A DNA stretch of 64,000 bases from Paracidovorax wautersii (GCF_900113035.1 NZ_FONX01000013.1:98978-162977), one strand, 5' to 3'; positions 45,886 through 55,903 are shown, counted from the stretch's first letter. The notes: generated from the sequence alone by a model not told the origin. Program-made: numbers and translations.

Positions 45886-46950
45886 TCAAAGATTGAACAG
45901 ATCCGTCCCGCTCCCTTTGGGTGGCGTCACCCCCAGGTGCCGGAACGCCGCCAGCGTCGCCACGCGTCCGCGCGGGGTGCGCTGCAGGTAGCCCTGCTGG
46001 ATGAGATAGGGCTCGATCACGTCTTCGATGGTGCCGGACTCTTCGCCGATGCTGGCGGCGATGTTGTCCAGCCCCACGGGGCCGCCGTCGAAGCGGTGGA
46101 TGACGGCTTCGAGCAGCTTGCGGTCCATCACGTCGAAGCCCTGGGGGTCCACGTCGAGCATGGTCAGGGCGCGCTGGGCGATGTCCAGCGTGATGCGCCC
46201 GTCGCCCTTCACGTCGGCATAGTCGCGCACGCGGCGCAGCAGGCGGTTGGCGATGCGGGGCGTGCCGCGCGAGCGGCGGGCGATCTCGAAGCCGCCTTCG
46301 GGATCGATGGGGGTGTTCAGCAGCCCGGCGCTGCGCATGACGATGCGGGCCAGCTCCTCGGGCGTGTAGAACTCCAGCCGCGCGACGATGCCGAAGCGGT
46401 CGCGCAGCGGGTTGGTGAGCATGCCGGCGCGGGTGGTGGCGCCCACCAGGGTGAAGGGCTGCAGGTCGAGCTTGATGCTGCGCGCGGCCGGCCCCTCGCC
46501 GATCATGATGTCGATCTGGTAGTCCTCCAGCGCGGGGTAGAGGATTTCCTCGACCACGGGCGAGAGGCGGTGGATCTCGTCGATGAAGAGAACGTCGTTC
46601 TTTTCCAGGTTGGTCAGCAGCGCGGCCAGATCCTTGGGTTTTTCGAGCACCGGGCCGCTGGTCTGGCGCAGGTTCACCCCCAGCTCGGCCGCGATGATGT
46701 GGCTGAGCGTGGTCTTGCCCAGCCCGGGCGGCCCGAAGAGCAGGACATGGTCCAGCGCCTCGGACCGCTTGCGGGCGGCGCCGATGAAGATCTCCAGCTG
46801 CTCCCGCGCCTTGGCCTGCCCCACGTATTCCTGCAGCAGCTTGGGGCGCAGGGCGCGCTCCAGCGCTTCTTCCTGCGGGGAAACAGGGGCTGCGGACACC
46901 ACCCGCTTGGGTGGAGGAACGGGGGCGAAGTCGTCGGTCTGGATGCTCAT
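45886..46950 (-). CDS. ruvB: Holliday junction branch migration helicase RuvB
   Basis: AAA+ motor of the RuvAB branch-migration complex. The 354 residues include Walker A GPPGLGKT (73-80), Walker [10 protein letters not shown] (122-130), the sensor motif [20 protein letters not shown] and the winged-helix end [12 protein letters not shown]. Start ATG 46950. Unlike the usual ruvA-ruvB pair, it is preceded by a protease gene (20 bp upstream), with ruvA further up on the same strand. Confidence 0.97.
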   Translation of the reverse strand: MSIQTDDFAPVPPPKRVVSAAPVSPQEEALERALRPKLLQEYVGQAKAREQLEIFIGAARKRSEALDHVLLFGPPGLGKTTLSHIIAAELGVNLRQTSGPVLEKPKDLAALLTNLEKNDVLFIDEIHRLSPVVEEILYPALEDYQIDIMIGEGPAARSIKLDLQPFTLVGATTRAGMLTNPLRDRFGIVARLEFYTPEELARIVMRSAGLLNTPIDPEGGFEIARRSRGTPRIANRLLRRVRDYADVKGDGRITLDIAQRALTMLDVDPQGFDVMDRKLLEAVIHRFDGGPVGLDNIAASIGEESGTIEDVIEPYLIQQGYLQRTPRGRVATLAAFRHLGVTPPKGSGTDLFNL

Positions 46951-46969
46951 GGAGTGGATTTCATGCAGC

Positions 46970-48493
46970 TCAAGGGTTGAGCCACTGGCGCAGGGTCGAG
47001 CGATAGGGCTGGTCGAAGCGGCCGTACTGGTCGAGGCCGCCGGGGTTGGTGCAGCTGGTCGATCCGCCCAGCAACTGGCCGGAGACGTAGCGGCGGCTGC
47101 CGATGCCCACGAACAGCGCGCTGCCGCTGCTGCCGCCTTCGGTGGTGCCCTGCTGCCAGTTGGTGGAGATGAAGGTGCCGCTGTCGGCGTTGCTGGACTG
47201 GCAGGTATCGGAAGAGCAGGTGCTGTAGAACTGCACCGTGCCCACGCTGACCTTCTGCAGGTCGCCCTTGGGATGGTGGACGCCGGCCACCGGCATCTGC
47301 ACGGGCACCCCGCCGAAGAAGGAGCCCGCATACACCACGCCGGCCGGCGGCATGGCGTTGAGCCGCATGAAGGACGTGTCGGTGTTGGCCGTGGCGTAGA
47401 GCATCGTGGCGCCGCCCGTGAGCCGCACGGCGCCGGGGTTCGCCGTGCCGGAATTGCAGGCGGTGGAGCGGTAGAACCAGTCGGTGGTCAGGGTGGAGGC
47501 CACGGATTGCGTGGAGATGCAGTGGTTGGCGCTCAGGAAATACGGCGTGCGCGAGGAGCGCATGTCGTTCAGCAGGGTGCCGGTGCAGAGGAAGGCGTTG
47601 CCGTCGTCGTGCACGAAGATCATGCGCGCCACGGAGCGGCTTTCGCTGCTGTATTCGGGCTTGCACATCACATCGACGTTGCAGGAGCCGGATTCGCCCA
47701 CCTTGGTGGTGAAGGCGCCGTCGGCCGCATCGGGGGCGACGGTGAAGTGCGACAGGCGCGGCACGGCGATCTGCACGGCGGACACGGGCGCGGCGGCCGG
47801 GATCTCCACTTCCAGCGTGGTCGATGCGCCGCCGAAGTCGGGGCTCCAGTAGGTGCGGGCGGTGGTGGCGTCGGCACCGCCCTGGGCGTTGCGCGCGGCG
47901 ATGGCGGCCAGGTCCTGCGCGGACACCTGCACGGCGGCAGCAGGATCGGCGCCATAGAAGCGCAGCACGGCGCCGGCCGGCAGGCTGCGCACCAGCACGC
48001 CCAGGCGCACGCCGTAAGCGCCGGCAGCGTCGAAGGCGATGGCCGCCACCTGGGTGCCGCGGTCGGTGGGGCTCCACTGCAGCAGGGACTGGGTGGAGGC
48101 CACGGTGGCCGTGTCGGCCACGTTGCGCACCGAGCCGATCTGGCGAGCGATGCCCTGCGCCGGATTGGCGGCGGTAGCCTTGGCGGTGGAAGCTGCGGGC
48201 AGCGCGCCCAGCTGCACATGGCGCACGGTGACCGTGGGGGCGATGCCCTGGGCGGCGGCCGCATCCTTGGTAGTGGCCGTTGCGGGCGTGGCCGAGGCGG
48301 ACACCGCGCTGGTATCCAGGGGTTCGATGCGGTTCACGGCGGCATCGGGCGGGACCGTGACGGCGGAGCCACCACCGTTGACGCTGCCGCCATTGCCCGA
48401 GGAGTTGTCGCCTCCGCCACCGCCGCCGCAGGCGGCCAGCACGAGCGACACGGCAGCCGCCGCAGCCAAGGGTTTGAATGCATTCTTTTTCAT
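46970..48493 (-). CDS. Trypsin-like serine protease, lysyl-endopeptidase-like, lipoprotein signal
   Basis: A 507-aa exported protein. The signal [21 protein letters not shown] ends in a lipobox Cys and is followed by a Gly-run (GGGGGGD). After a long N-terminal part (to about residue 270) comes an S1-like domain similar to Achromobacter lysyl endopeptidase: catalytic His in [10 protein letters not shown], Asp in [10 protein letters not shown], Ser in GGSSGSALF, plus several Cys that can form disulfides ([18 protein letters not shown]). Probably active at the cell surface or secreted. It lies between ruvA (131 bp upstream) and ruvB (20 bp downstream) on the same strand. Confidence 0.87.
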   Translation of the reverse strand: MKKNAFKPLAAAAAVSLVLAACGGGGGGDNSSGNGGSVNGGGSAVTVPPDAAVNRIEPLDTSAVSASATPATATTKDAAAAQGIAPTVTVRHVQLGALPAASTAKATAANPAQGIARQIGSVRNVADTATVASTQSLLQWSPTDRGTQVAAIAFDAAGAYGVRLGVLVRSLPAGAVLRFYGADPAAAVQVSAQDLAAIAARNAQGGADATTARTYWSPDFGGASTTLEVEIPAAAPVSAVQIAVPRLSHFTVAPDAADGAFTTKVGESGSCNVDVMCKPEYSSESRSVARMIFVHDDGNAFLCTGTLLNDMRSSRTPYFLSANHCISTQSVASTLTTDWFYRSTACNSGTANPGAVRLTGGATMLYATANTDTSFMRLNAMPPAGVVYAGSFFGGVPVQMPVAGVHHPKGDLQKVSVGTVQFYSTCSSDTCQSSNADSGTFISTNWQQGTTEGGSSGSALFVGIGSRRYVSGQLLGGSTSCTNPGGLDQYGRFDQPYRSTLRQWLNP

Positions 48494-48623
48494 GTGCAGC
48501 CCTTCACGTTCCGTTCAAAAGAGAAATAAGACACCCGCTGTATATAGATTCCATGTGACGCCATCAGCGGGCGCTGCGGCCAACCCACGGCCAAGCAGTC
48601 ACGGGGTCATGCCAATCCTGCCA

Positions 48624-49196
48624 TCACCTCGCCAGCGCCTTCAGCGCCAGCTTGATGCCATCGCTCACTCCCACGTCGGCCGGCAGGGCCTTGAGGGCGG
48701 TGGCGGCTTCCTTGTCGTTGTAGCCCAGCGCCAGCAGAGCCTGCAGGATATCGGCCTGCGCATCGCTCTGGGCATGGGCCACGCTGCCGATGTCGGCGCC
48801 CAGCTTGCCCTTGAGTTCCAGCAGCAGCCGCTCGGCCGTCTTCTTGCCGATGCCGGGCACCTTCACCAGACGGCCGGCCTCCTGCAGCGTCACGGCCTGG
48901 GCCAAGTCGGTGACGCCCAGGCCCGAGAGGATGGCCAGCGCCGTGCGCGGCCCGACGCCGGCGATCTTGATGAGTTCTCTGAAAGCCTGGCGCTCAGGGT
49001 GAGTGGCGAAGCCGTAGAGCAGCTGCGCATCCTCGCGCACGATAAACTGGGTCAGCAGGGCCACGCGCTCGCCCACGGCCGGCAGGTTGTAGAAGGTGCT
49101 CATGGGCACCTGCACCTCGTAGCCCACGCCATGGCAGTCCAGCAGCACTTCCGGGGGATTCTTCTCCAGCAAGGTGCCGGTCAGTTTGCCTATCAT
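48624..49196 (-). CDS. ruvA: Holliday junction DNA helicase subunit RuvA
   Basis: Binds Holliday junctions and guides RuvB. The 190-aa protein has the N-terminal OB domain ([31 protein letters not shown], family start), two helix-hairpin-helix motifs ([15 protein letters not shown] and [17 protein letters not shown]) and domain III at the C-terminus ([23 protein letters not shown]). Start ATG 49196, 2 bp from the ATG of the divergent phoH. The 130-bp stretch after its stop has CCCGCTG/CAGCGGG, a small inverted repeat that may end its transcript or hold the protease promoter. Confidence 0.96.
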   Translation of the reverse strand: MIGKLTGTLLEKNPPEVLLDCHGVGYEVQVPMSTFYNLPAVGERVALLTQFIVREDAQLLYGFATHPERQAFRELIKIAGVGPRTALAILSGLGVTDLAQAVTLQEAGRLVKVPGIGKKTAERLLLELKGKLGADIGSVAHAQSDAQADILQALLALGYNDKEAATALKALPADVGVSDGIKLALKALAR

Positions 49197-49198
49197 TG

Positions 49199-50191
49199 AT
49201 GTCCTTTGCCGCGCGTTCTGGCGGCCTCTTGAACGGAATTATCCGCGTGATCCTGCGCCACACATTCACCCCCCACAACAACCTGCGGCTCACCCATCTG
49301 TGCGGCCCGGCCGATGCCCATCTGCGCCTGATCGAGACCGCGCTGGACGTGCGCATCGCCCACCGGCACGAGCAGTTCAAGGTGGACGGCCCCAAGGCGA
49401 AGGCCACGCAGGCGATGGAGCTGCTGCAGGCGCTCTACGAAATGGCCGAGCGCCCCATCGCCGAGGAGCACATCCAGCTCATGCTGGCCGGCGACAGCGA
49501 ACTGCTGGAGGCGCCCGAAGGCGCGCCCACGCTGCTGAACACCCGCCGCGCCGACCTGCGCGCGCGCACCGCGACGCAAGGCGCGTATCTCGAGAACATC
49601 GCCAGCCACGACATCACCTTCGGCATCGGCCCGGCCGGCACCGGCAAGACCTACCTGGCCGTGGCCTGCGCCGTCGATGCGCTGGAGCGCAGCAACGTGC
49701 AGCGCATCGTGCTGACGCGCCCGGCCGTGGAGGCCGGCGAGCGCCTGGGCTTCCTGCCCGGCGACCTGACGCAGAAGGTGGACCCGTACCTGCGCCCGCT
49801 CTACGACGCTCTCTACGACCTGATGGGCTACGACAAGGTACAGAAGGCCTTCGAGCGCAATGCGCTGGAGATCGCGCCGCTGGCCTTCATGCGCGGGCGC
49901 ACGCTGAACAACGCCTTCGTCATCCTGGACGAGGCGCAGAACACCACGCCCGAGCAGATGAAGATGTTCCTCACCCGCATCGGCTTCGGCGCCAAGGCGG
50001 TGGTGACCGGCGACGTGAGCCAGATCGACCTGCCCAAGGGCACGCTGAGCGGCCTGATCGACGCCGAGCGCGTGCTCAAGCGCGTCAAGGGTATCGCCGT
50101 CACGCGCTTCACCACGGCGGACGTGGTGCGCCACCCGCTGATCGCCCGCATCGTGGACGCCTACGACGCACGGAGGGGGACAAACCCCTGA
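49199..50191 (+). CDS. PhoH family ATPase/RNA helicase-like protein
   Basis: A 330-aa PhoH-family P-loop ATPase (E. coli YbeZ type). Walker A GPAGTGKT (144-151), [19 protein letters not shown] and [32 protein letters not shown] are diagnostic. It precedes ybeY, as ybeZ does in most proteobacteria; the pair works in ribosome maturation and rRNA processing. Start: ATG 49199 is the longest good choice, but GTG 49247 ([10 protein letters not shown] next) would match the usual protein length and avoid overlap with the ruvA promoter; undecided. Confidence 0.92.
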   Translation: MSFAARSGGLLNGIIRVILRHTFTPHNNLRLTHLCGPADAHLRLIETALDVRIAHRHEQFKVDGPKAKATQAMELLQALYEMAERPIAEEHIQLMLAGDSELLEAPEGAPTLLNTRRADLRARTATQGAYLENIASHDITFGIGPAGTGKTYLAVACAVDALERSNVQRIVLTRPAVEAGERLGFLPGDLTQKVDPYLRPLYDALYDLMGYDKVQKAFERNALEIAPLAFMRGRTLNNAFVILDEAQNTTPEQMKMFLTRIGFGAKAVVTGDVSQIDLPKGTLSGLIDAERVLKRVKGIAVTRFTTADVVRHPLIARIVDAYDARRGTNP

Positions 50192-50342
50192 GCCGCTACG
50201 CGGCTCGCCCCCATCCTTGCCTTGGCCGGGCCGGGAAGGGGAACCACGCCGGTGGGCAGGCAGAGCCAGATCCACGGCGTCTGCCGGTCCGGGCCGCGCC
50301 AGACTCGGCACCGGCTGGCCCAACGTCCGCATTGCCGCTCAA

Positions 50343-50396
50343 CTACAAAATTCATAGCTGCCAGCCCATGCTGGACAAGCGCTGGAGGCCAAAAAT
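50343..50396 (+). repeat. Intergenic copy of ATAGC-N20-GCGC palindromic element (before ybeY)
   Basis: Starts ACTACAAAATTCATAGCTG and ends GCGCTGGAGGCCAAAAATG, with GCGCT exactly 20 nt after ATAGC. It is the best-preserved copy and may serve as the reference. Its last bases form the ATG of ybeY, and the GGAGG inside it (50384-50388) is in the right place to be the Shine-Dalgarno for that gene. Confidence 0.75.
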
Positions 50397-50853
50397 GGCA
50401 CTGAACCAACTCAATCTGTCGCTGCAGTTCGCCCGCTTCGACGGCGTGGCCGAGCACCGTGCCGCGCTGCCGCGCCATGCGGCGGCGCGCTTCATCCGCC
50501 ATGCGCTTTCCAGCGATGCCGAGATCACCGTGCGCATCGTGGGCGCCGAAGAGGGCCAGGCCCTGAACCGCGAGTACCGCAAGAAGGACTACGCCACCAA
50601 CGTGCTCACCTTCGACTACGCGCAGGAGCCCGTGGTGGTGGCCGATCTGGTGCTGTGCGCGCCTGTGGTCGAGCGCGAGGCGCGCGAGCAGAACAAGCCG
50701 CTGCGCGAGTACTACGCGCACCTGCTGGTCCACGGCACGCTGCACGCCCAGGGCTGGGACCATGAAACCAGCCCCGAAGACGCCGACGAGATGGAGGCCT
50801 ACGAGACGGCCATCATGCAGGAGATGGGCTTCGCCGACCCCTACGCCGGCTGA
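50395..50853 (+). CDS. ybeY: Endoribonuclease YbeY (rRNA maturation factor)
   Basis: Metal-dependent RNase for 16S rRNA 3' processing and ribosome quality control. The 152-aa protein has the UPF0054 zinc motif [11 protein letters not shown] (113-123) and the conserved [21 protein letters not shown] 50395 is chosen because similarity starts there; the in-frame ATG at 50368 would add eight residues (LDKRWRPK) coded by the palindromic repeat. GGAGG at 50384-50388, part of the repeat, is the Shine-Dalgarno. It lies 203 bp behind phoH; most of that space is the repeat and unassigned sequence. Confidence 0.95.
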   Translation: MALNQLNLSLQFARFDGVAEHRAALPRHAAARFIRHALSSDAEITVRIVGAEEGQALNREYRKKDYATNVLTFDYAQEPVVVADLVLCAPVVEREAREQNKPLREYYAHLLVHGTLHAQGWDHETSPEDADEMEAYETAIMQEMGFADPYAG

Positions 50854-50918
50854 GCACCCCGCCCTGGAAGACACCCAGACCCGGCCACCGGGCATGAGGA
50901 CGAGGAGGAGACGGAGAC

Positions 50919-51665
50919 ATGCTTGAAATCGCGCTGCTGCCGGCCGCGGCCTTTCTGGCCGGCGCGCTGAACGCCGTCGCCGGGGGCGGCAGCTTCCTGA
51001 CGCTGCCCGCGCTGGTCTTCGCGGGCGTGCCGCCCGTGGCGGCCAATGCCACCGGCACCGTGGCGCTGCTGCCCGGCTACATCGCCAGCGCCTGGGCGCA
51101 GCGCGAGGACACGGCCGCGCCGCCGGGCCTCACGCTCGGGCGGCTGATGGCCCTGTCGCTGATCGGCGGCGCGGGCGGCGCCGCCCTGCTGCTGGCCACG
51201 CCCGACGCCACCTTCCGCAGCATCGTGCCCTGGCTGCTGCTGGCCGCCACCGCGCTCTTCGCCTGCGGCCCCTGGCTGCGCCAGCGCTGGGCGCGCGGCG
51301 ATGCGCCCTCCCCCATCAAGGCCACGCTGGGCGTGCTGGCGGTGTCCGCCTATGGCGGCTACTTCAACGGCGGGCTGGGCATTCTGCTGCTGGCGCTTTT
51401 CCGGCTGCTGGGCCAGAGCCATCTGAACGCGATGAACGGGCTCAAGAACTGCGTCTCCGCCCTGCTCACCAGCATGGCGGTGCTGATCTACGCGGCGGGC
51501 GGCGCGGTGCAGTGGCCGTACGCGCTGGCCATGGCGCTGGCCGCCACCGTGGGCGGCTACGTGGGCGGGCGCGTGGCGCGCCTGCTGCCGGCCGCCGTGC
51601 TGCGCTGGTGCATCGTGACGACCGGGCTGGTGATGGCCGGCCTGTTCTTCGCGGCCCAGCACTGA
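50919..51665 (+). CDS. TSUP (TauE/SafE) family membrane transporter
   Basis: A 248-aa permease with about seven or eight hydrophobic helices. The family start is clear: LPAAAFLAGALNAVAGGGSFLTLPALVFAGVPPVAANATGTVAL, and the second repeat has YFNGGLGILLLALFRLLG and MNGLKNCVSALL. TSUP carriers move sulfite, sulfoacetate or other organic anions, usually outward or inward by proton coupling; substrate unknown here. GGAGG-type sites (AGGAGGAGACGGAGACATG) precede ATG 50919. It stands alone between ybeY and dtd. Confidence 0.88.
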   Translation: MLEIALLPAAAFLAGALNAVAGGGSFLTLPALVFAGVPPVAANATGTVALLPGYIASAWAQREDTAAPPGLTLGRLMALSLIGGAGGAALLLATPDATFRSIVPWLLLAATALFACGPWLRQRWARGDAPSPIKATLGVLAVSAYGGYFNGGLGILLLALFRLLGQSHLNAMNGLKNCVSALLTSMAVLIYAAGGAVQWPYALAMALAATVGGYVGGRVARLLPAAVLRWCIVTTGLVMAGLFFAAQH

Positions 51666-51671
51666 GACTTC

Positions 51672-51718
51672 ACGCTCCAGCCCTTATCCAGCCTGGGCTG
51701 ATCGCTATCACATCTGAT
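51672..51718 (-). repeat. Intergenic copy of ATAGC-N20-GCGC palindromic element (between TSUP and dtd)
   Basis: Minus-strand reading: TCAGATGTGATAGCGATC, then CAGCCCAGGCTGGATAAGG, GCTGGAGC. It matches the copy before ybeY at most positions between ATAGC and GCTGGAG (CAGCCCA-GCTGGA-AAG-GCTGGAG). It fills the 55-bp space between two convergent stop codons and probably forms a hairpin in both transcripts. Confidence 0.7.
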
Positions 51719-51720
51719 AT

Positions 51721-52182
51721 TCAGGCCGGCGCCGCCGCGGCCGGCGGAATGCGCAGCGGAATGGTCACCGGCCCGTCGTTGACCAGATGCACCTTCATGT
51801 CGGCGGCGAAGCGGCCGGTTTCCACCACGGGGTGCTGGGAGCGGGCCTGGGCGACGAAATGGTCGTAGAGCCTGCGGCCCTCGTCGGGCGCCGCCGCACC
51901 GGTGAAGCTGGGGCGGTTGCCGCCCCGGGTGTCGGCGGCCAGCGTGAACTGGCTCACCAGCAGCAGGCCGCCGCCCACGTCCTGCACGCTCTGGTTCATC
52001 TTGCCGGCCTCGTCGGTGAAGATGCGCAGCTTCAGCAGCTTGGCCAGCAGGCGGTCGGCCTCGGCCTCGGTGTCGCCGCGCTCGGCGCAGACCAGCACCA
52101 GCAGGCCCGGCCCGATGCGGCCGATGGTGGCGCCGTCCACATCCACCCGGGCCTCGCTCACGCGCTGCAGCAGGCCGATCAT
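51721..52182 (-). CDS. dtd: D-aminoacyl-tRNA deacylase
   Basis: Frees tRNAs charged with D-amino acids or glycine by mistake. The 153 residues contain the family start [17 protein letters not shown] and both cross-subunit motifs: [21 protein letters not shown] (SQFTL) and the C-terminal [13 protein letters not shown] (NxGPVT). Its start overlaps the stop of the upstream transporter gene (ATGA at 52179-52182), so both are in one operon. Confidence 0.95.
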   Translation of the reverse strand: MIGLLQRVSEARVDVDGATIGRIGPGLLVLVCAERGDTEAEADRLLAKLLKLRIFTDEAGKMNQSVQDVGGGLLLVSQFTLAADTRGGNRPSFTGAAAPDEGRRLYDHFVAQARSQHPVVETGRFAADMKVHLVNDGPVTIPLRIPPAAAAPA

Positions 52183-53129
52183 GCGGACGCTCCGGGCTCG
52201 TCTAGGAAGGCTTCCACGCCCAGGGGCAGCAGCTCGATGGTCACGCGCAGGCCGGGCACGGCGTGCATCAGCGCGGCCTCCACCGCGGCGCGGCGCTGGG
52301 CGGCGCGGCCCAGGCTCCATTCGGCCGGCACATGCATGTGCAGTCCGGCGAAGCGGCGCTGGCCGGCCTGGCGGGTGACGAGGTGGTCGAAGCGCACCAG
52401 CGGCTCGGTCTGCGCGAAGGACTGCAGCGCGGCGTCGATGGCGGCCTGCGCCTCGGGCTCGACGGCGGAATCCATCAGTCCCTGCGAGGCGCGCCAGATC
52501 AGGTGCATGCCTTCCTTCAGGATGTTCAGCGCCACGGCGATGGCCACGATGGGGTCCAGCCAGAGCCAGCCCGTGAGGCCCGCCGCGCCGATGCCGATCA
52601 CCACGCCCGCCGAGGTCCACACGTCGGTGACCAGATGGCGGGCATCGCCCTCCAGCGCCACCGAGCGATAGACCCGCGCCGAACGGAACATGAACCAGGC
52701 CAGCAGCCCGTTGAGCGCCGAGCTGACCACCGACAGCGCCAGGCCCCAGCCCACCTTCTCGAGCGGCTGGGGTTCGGTCAGCCGGTGCGCCGCCGCCCAG
52801 ATGATGGCCACGGAGGCGCCCATGATGAGGATGCCCTCGAAGCCCGAGGAGAAGTATTCGGCCTTGTGGTGGCCGTAGGGGTGGTCGTCGTCGGCCGGGC
52901 GCTGCGCCACCGTGACCATGGCCAGCGCGAAGATGGCGCCCGCCAGGTTGACGAAGGATTCCAGCGCATCGGACAGCAGGCCCACCGAGCCCGTGAGGTG
53001 CCAGGCCATCGTCTTGAGCACGATGGTGACCAGCGCCACCCCGACGGAGGCCCACAGCAGGGTGTGCGGCGCCAGCGCGGCGATGCCGGGCGCCGGCTGG
53101 GTGGCGGAAGAGGGTTTGGCAGAAGACAT
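52179..53129 (-). CDS. Cation diffusion facilitator (CDF) metal transporter
   Basis: A 316-aa CDF exporter for divalent metal ions. Six predicted helices; site A elements are [15 protein letters not shown] in helix 2 and [13 protein letters not shown] (HxxxD) in helix 5; the intervening loop has [20 protein letters not shown], the CDF signature. The cytoplasmic C-terminal domain (from LDPIVAI) carries the usual His-rich strand [19 protein letters not shown]. The helix-2 site is not the classical DxxxD or HxxxD, so metal choice (Zn, Fe, Mn) cannot be told. Operon with dtd. Confidence 0.92.
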   Translation of the reverse strand: MSSAKPSSATQPAPGIAALAPHTLLWASVGVALVTIVLKTMAWHLTGSVGLLSDALESFVNLAGAIFALAMVTVAQRPADDDHPYGHHKAEYFSSGFEGILIMGASVAIIWAAAHRLTEPQPLEKVGWGLALSVVSSALNGLLAWFMFRSARVYRSVALEGDARHLVTDVWTSAGVVIGIGAAGLTGWLWLDPIVAIAVALNILKEGMHLIWRASQGLMDSAVEPEAQAAIDAALQSFAQTEPLVRFDHLVTRQAGQRRFAGLHMHVPAEWSLGRAAQRRAAVEAALMHAVPGLRVTIELLPLGVEAFLDEPGASA

Positions 53130-53257
53130 GGCAGCGATTCAGGACGGCAGCGCGGGGGCGCCATTCTGCCTGCGCCACAAGGCGCCTGCATGGCACGGCC
53201 GCCATGCCCCGCAGCCGGGCGGCCCGGGATCAGGCGGCCGGCCCGCCAGGCGACCGG

Positions 53258-54076
53258 TCAGGCATAGAGCCGGGCCGCATCGCGGCGGGCGGCGGCGGCC
53301 TCGTGCGGGGAGAGCGCCTCGGCCACCGGCTGCCAGACGGATTCATAGGCGGGCAGCGCATCGGCCGCGAAGGCGGTGTGCGGCCAGTCGGAGCCCCACA
53401 CCAGCCGCCCCGGCGCCAGCGCGGCCACGCGGCGGATGGCATCGTGCAGCGCCGCGTAGGGCGCCTGTGCGCCCAGCCGGTACCAGCCCGAGAGCTTGAT
53501 CCAGGCGCCCTGCCCGGCCAGCGCGGCGAGGTGGCCCCAGGCCGGGTCGCCGCCGGGCAGCGCCGCGTGCATGCCGGCCAGATGGTCGAGCACGCAGGCG
53601 ACGCCGGCCCCCGCATGCAGGGCCGCGATCTCCGCCAGGTGCCCGGGCGCGGCATACCACTGCACATGCCAGCCGCGCTCGCGCAGGCGCGGCGCCAGCG
53701 CCTGGAAGGCCGCCGGCCCGTTGCCCACCGGAGAGACGCGGTTGAAGCGCACACCGCGCACGCCCAGCGCGTGCATGCGGTCCAGCGCGGCATCGCTCAC
53801 CTGCGCATCGACCACGGCCACGCCGCGGTGCCGGCCGGGCCGGGCGGCCAGCGCGTCGAGCAGCACCGTGTTGTCGGTGCCATAGACGCTGGGCTGCACC
53901 AGCACCAGGTGCTGCACGCCGTGGGCGGCGGCCTGCCGCTCGATGCGCTCCAGCGGGCAATGCGCGGGCCGGTAGTGGCCGGCCTGCGCGGGCGCATCGC
54001 CGTCGAAGACGTGGACATGGGCGTCCCAGAGGCCGCCACCCTCCGGCAGCGCTGCGGAATCGGTCACGGCCGCCAT
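53258..54076 (-). CDS. Amidohydrolase family (PDC-lactonase-like TIM-barrel hydrolase)
   Basis: A 272-aa amidohydrolase_2 protein. DAHVHVF near the N-terminus (HxH metal ligands), VQPSVYGTDNTVLLDAL, GVRGVRFNR, WHVQWY, VLDHLAGM and WGSDWPHT (conserved Asp near the C-terminus) match the group of 2-pyrone-4,6-dicarboxylate lactonase and related lactonases. Third gene of a gntR / Bug receptor / hydrolase set; its start is 4 bp from the stop of the receptor gene. It probably opens a lactone or hydrolyses a carboxylate taken up with help of the receptor. The substrate is unknown. Confidence 0.88.
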   Translation of the reverse strand: MAAVTDSAALPEGGGLWDAHVHVFDGDAPAQAGHYRPAHCPLERIERQAAAHGVQHLVLVQPSVYGTDNTVLLDALAARPGRHRGVAVVDAQVSDAALDRMHALGVRGVRFNRVSPVGNGPAAFQALAPRLRERGWHVQWYAAPGHLAEIAALHAGAGVACVLDHLAGMHAALPGGDPAWGHLAALAGQGAWIKLSGWYRLGAQAPYAALHDAIRRVAALAPGRLVWGSDWPHTAFAADALPAYESVWQPVAEALSPHEAAAARRDAARLYA

Positions 54077-54080
54077 CCGC

Positions 54081-55085
54081 TCAGCCGACGGAGATCTTGC
54101 GCTCGCGCACGACCCCGGCCCAGAGGGTGCGCTGGTCCTGGATGAACTTCGCGGCCGCCGCCGGCGTGGCCCCGGGGAACACGTCGCCGCCCAGGGCGCG
54201 GATGCGCGAGAGCACCTCGGGGTCCGCCAGCGCCTGGCGGATGCCGGCGGCCAGCCGGGCCTGCACGTCCGCCGGCAGGCCGGCCGGGGCCAGCACCGGG
54301 TTCCATTCCAGCACCTCGTACTTGCGCACGCCCACCTCGGCCATGGTGGGCACATCGGGCAGGGAACGGGCGCGCAGCGACGAGGTGACGGCCAGCGCCC
54401 GCATCTTGCCGGCGCGGATATGGCCCAGCGCCGACGCCACGTTGGCGAAGAAGAGCGGCACCTGGCCGGCCATCACGTCGTTCATGGCCGGGCCGCCGCC
54501 CCGGTAGGGGATGTGCGAGAGCTGCACGCTGGCGCGCTCCTCGAACAGCGCTCCCGCCAGATGCTGGGCCGAGCCGTTGCCCGACGAGGCATAGGCCACG
54601 CTGCCCGGCTTGGCACGGGCCAGCGCGATCACGTCCTGCACGCTGCGGGCCTCGAAGCCCGCCGAGCACACCAGCACGTTGGGGAAAGTGGCCAGCACCG
54701 CCAGCGGCGTGAAGGCCTTGGCGGAGTCGTAGGCCATCTTCGGGTAGAGCGAGGGATTCACCGCGAAGGACGAGGCATCCAGCAGCAGCGTGGCGCCGTC
54801 CGGCGTGGCGCGGGCCACCTGGGCGCCGGCGATCTGGCCGCTGGCGCCGGGCTTGTTGTCCACCACCACGCTCTGGCCCAGCGCTTCGGCAAGGCGCGGC
54901 GCGATGATGCGCGCCATCAGGTCGGCGCCGCCGCCGGCCGGGTACGACACGACCAGGGTGATGGGCCGGCCGCCCGCGATGCCCGGCTGCGGCTGCGCAC
55001 GCGTGGCGACCCAGGGCGCGGCGAGCGCGGCGCCGGCCGCGCCCAGCACGAGGCGGCGGCTGGGATGGGGGGATGGCAGGGTCAT
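54081..55085 (-). CDS. Bug-family tripartite tricarboxylate receptor protein
   Basis: A 334-aa extracytoplasmic receptor of the TctC/Bug group, greatly expanded in Comamonadaceae and Bordetella. A Tat-like signal (RRLVLGAAGAALAAPWVATRAQ) is followed by ITLVVSYPAGGGADLMARIIAPRLAEALGQSVVVDNKPGASG (family core), PYRGGGPAMNDVMAGQVPLFF, and VPTMAEVGV. Bug proteins bind carboxylates; no TctA/TctB membrane partners are nearby, which is common for orphans. It lies 37 bp downstream of the gntR gene. Confidence 0.93.
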   Translation of the reverse strand: MTLPSPHPSRRLVLGAAGAALAAPWVATRAQPQPGIAGGRPITLVVSYPAGGGADLMARIIAPRLAEALGQSVVVDNKPGASGQIAGAQVARATPDGATLLLDASSFAVNPSLYPKMAYDSAKAFTPLAVLATFPNVLVCSAGFEARSVQDVIALARAKPGSVAYASSGNGSAQHLAGALFEERASVQLSHIPYRGGGPAMNDVMAGQVPLFFANVASALGHIRAGKMRALAVTSSLRARSLPDVPTMAEVGVRKYEVLEWNPVLAPAGLPADVQARLAAGIRQALADPEVLSRIRALGGDVFPGATPAAAAKFIQDQRTLWAGVVRERKISVG

Positions 55086-55122
55086 GGTGGGCTCCAGAAG
55101 GTTTCGGGGCGGGGGCGGCGAC

Positions 55123-55902
55123 TCAGATCAGGGTGACGCTGTAATGGAACGCGTGGGCGTCGCCGCGCGTGACGCGCCATTCGACGCAGCGCCCGGCCAG
55201 GTCCATGGCGCGGCGGGTGACCACAGCGCAGGGGTGGCCCGCCGCCAGCCCCAGGCTGCGCGCCTGCGGCGCCGTCAGCACGCCGAAGCCGATCTCGTCC
55301 ACCGCGCGCTGCACGTGCACGCCGCAGCGCGCGGCGTAGAAGGGGTAGAGCAAAGCGGGCCAGCCGCTGGGCGCGTCGGCACCGGTGGCCGGAGTCTCGC
55401 CTTCTTCCTGCGGCGCCAGCGCGCCGAAGAGGTCCAGCGGCAGCCAGATGTGTTCCAGCAGACAGGGTTCGCCGTCGATGAGGCGCAGGCGCTGCAGCCG
55501 CAGCGCGCTTTCGCCGGGCGCCAGGCCCAGGGCGCGGGCAGCATCGGCCGGCGCGGCCAGCACGCCGCGCGCGAGGATGCGTGAATCCGGCGCCTGCCCG
55601 GCCCCGCCGTCGCCGAAGCGGAAGAAGCGCAGCATCGATGCCCCCGCGATGCCGCTGCGCACGAAGGTGCCCTTGCCGTGGATGCGCTCGATCAGCCCCT
55701 GCTCGACCAGCAGCTCCAGCGCCCGGCGCATGGTGCCCAGCGCCACGCCGTGCTCGGCCGCCAGCGCCTGCTCGGCCGGCAGCGCGGTGCCGGGCAGCCA
55801 TTCGCCGCGCACCACGCGCTGGCGCAGCGCGGCGGCCAGGGCGGCATAGCGCGCCAGTCCCGGGTGCTCGGCCACGGCGGTGCGCGTGTCGGAAGCCTGC
55901 AT
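55123..55902 (-). CDS. GntR-family regulator (HutC/UTRA type)
   Basis: A 259-aa regulator with an N-terminal winged helix (LAAALRQRVVRGEWLPGTALPAEQALAAEHGVALGTMRRALELLVEQGLIERIHGKGTFV) and a UTRA effector domain (from about residue 95, LAAPADAARALGLAPGESALRLQRLRLIDGEP...LLEHIWLPLDLF). It opens an operon with the Bug receptor and the hydrolase and is likely their repressor. A palindrome that includes its own Shine-Dalgarno lies directly before ATG 55902. Confidence 0.92.
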   Translation of the reverse strand: MQASDTRTAVAEHPGLARYAALAAALRQRVVRGEWLPGTALPAEQALAAEHGVALGTMRRALELLVEQGLIERIHGKGTFVRSGIAGASMLRFFRFGDGGAGQAPDSRILARGVLAAPADAARALGLAPGESALRLQRLRLIDGEPCLLEHIWLPLDLFGALAPQEEGETPATGADAPSGWPALLYPFYAARCGVHVQRAVDEIGFGVLTAPQARSLGLAAGHPCAVVTRRAMDLAGRCVEWRVTRGDAHAFHYSVTLI

Positions 55903-55903
55903 T

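Noticed and set aside
45838-45895. A further degenerate palindromic element between the phosphatase gene and ruvB
   Set aside because: Only the GGCC/AAATCT-like end resembles the family; no ATAGC core and the spacing does not fit.
46583-48529. Plus-strand open frame opposite ruvB and the protease gene
   Set aside because: Glycine/alanine-rich shadow frame that spans two real genes on the other strand.
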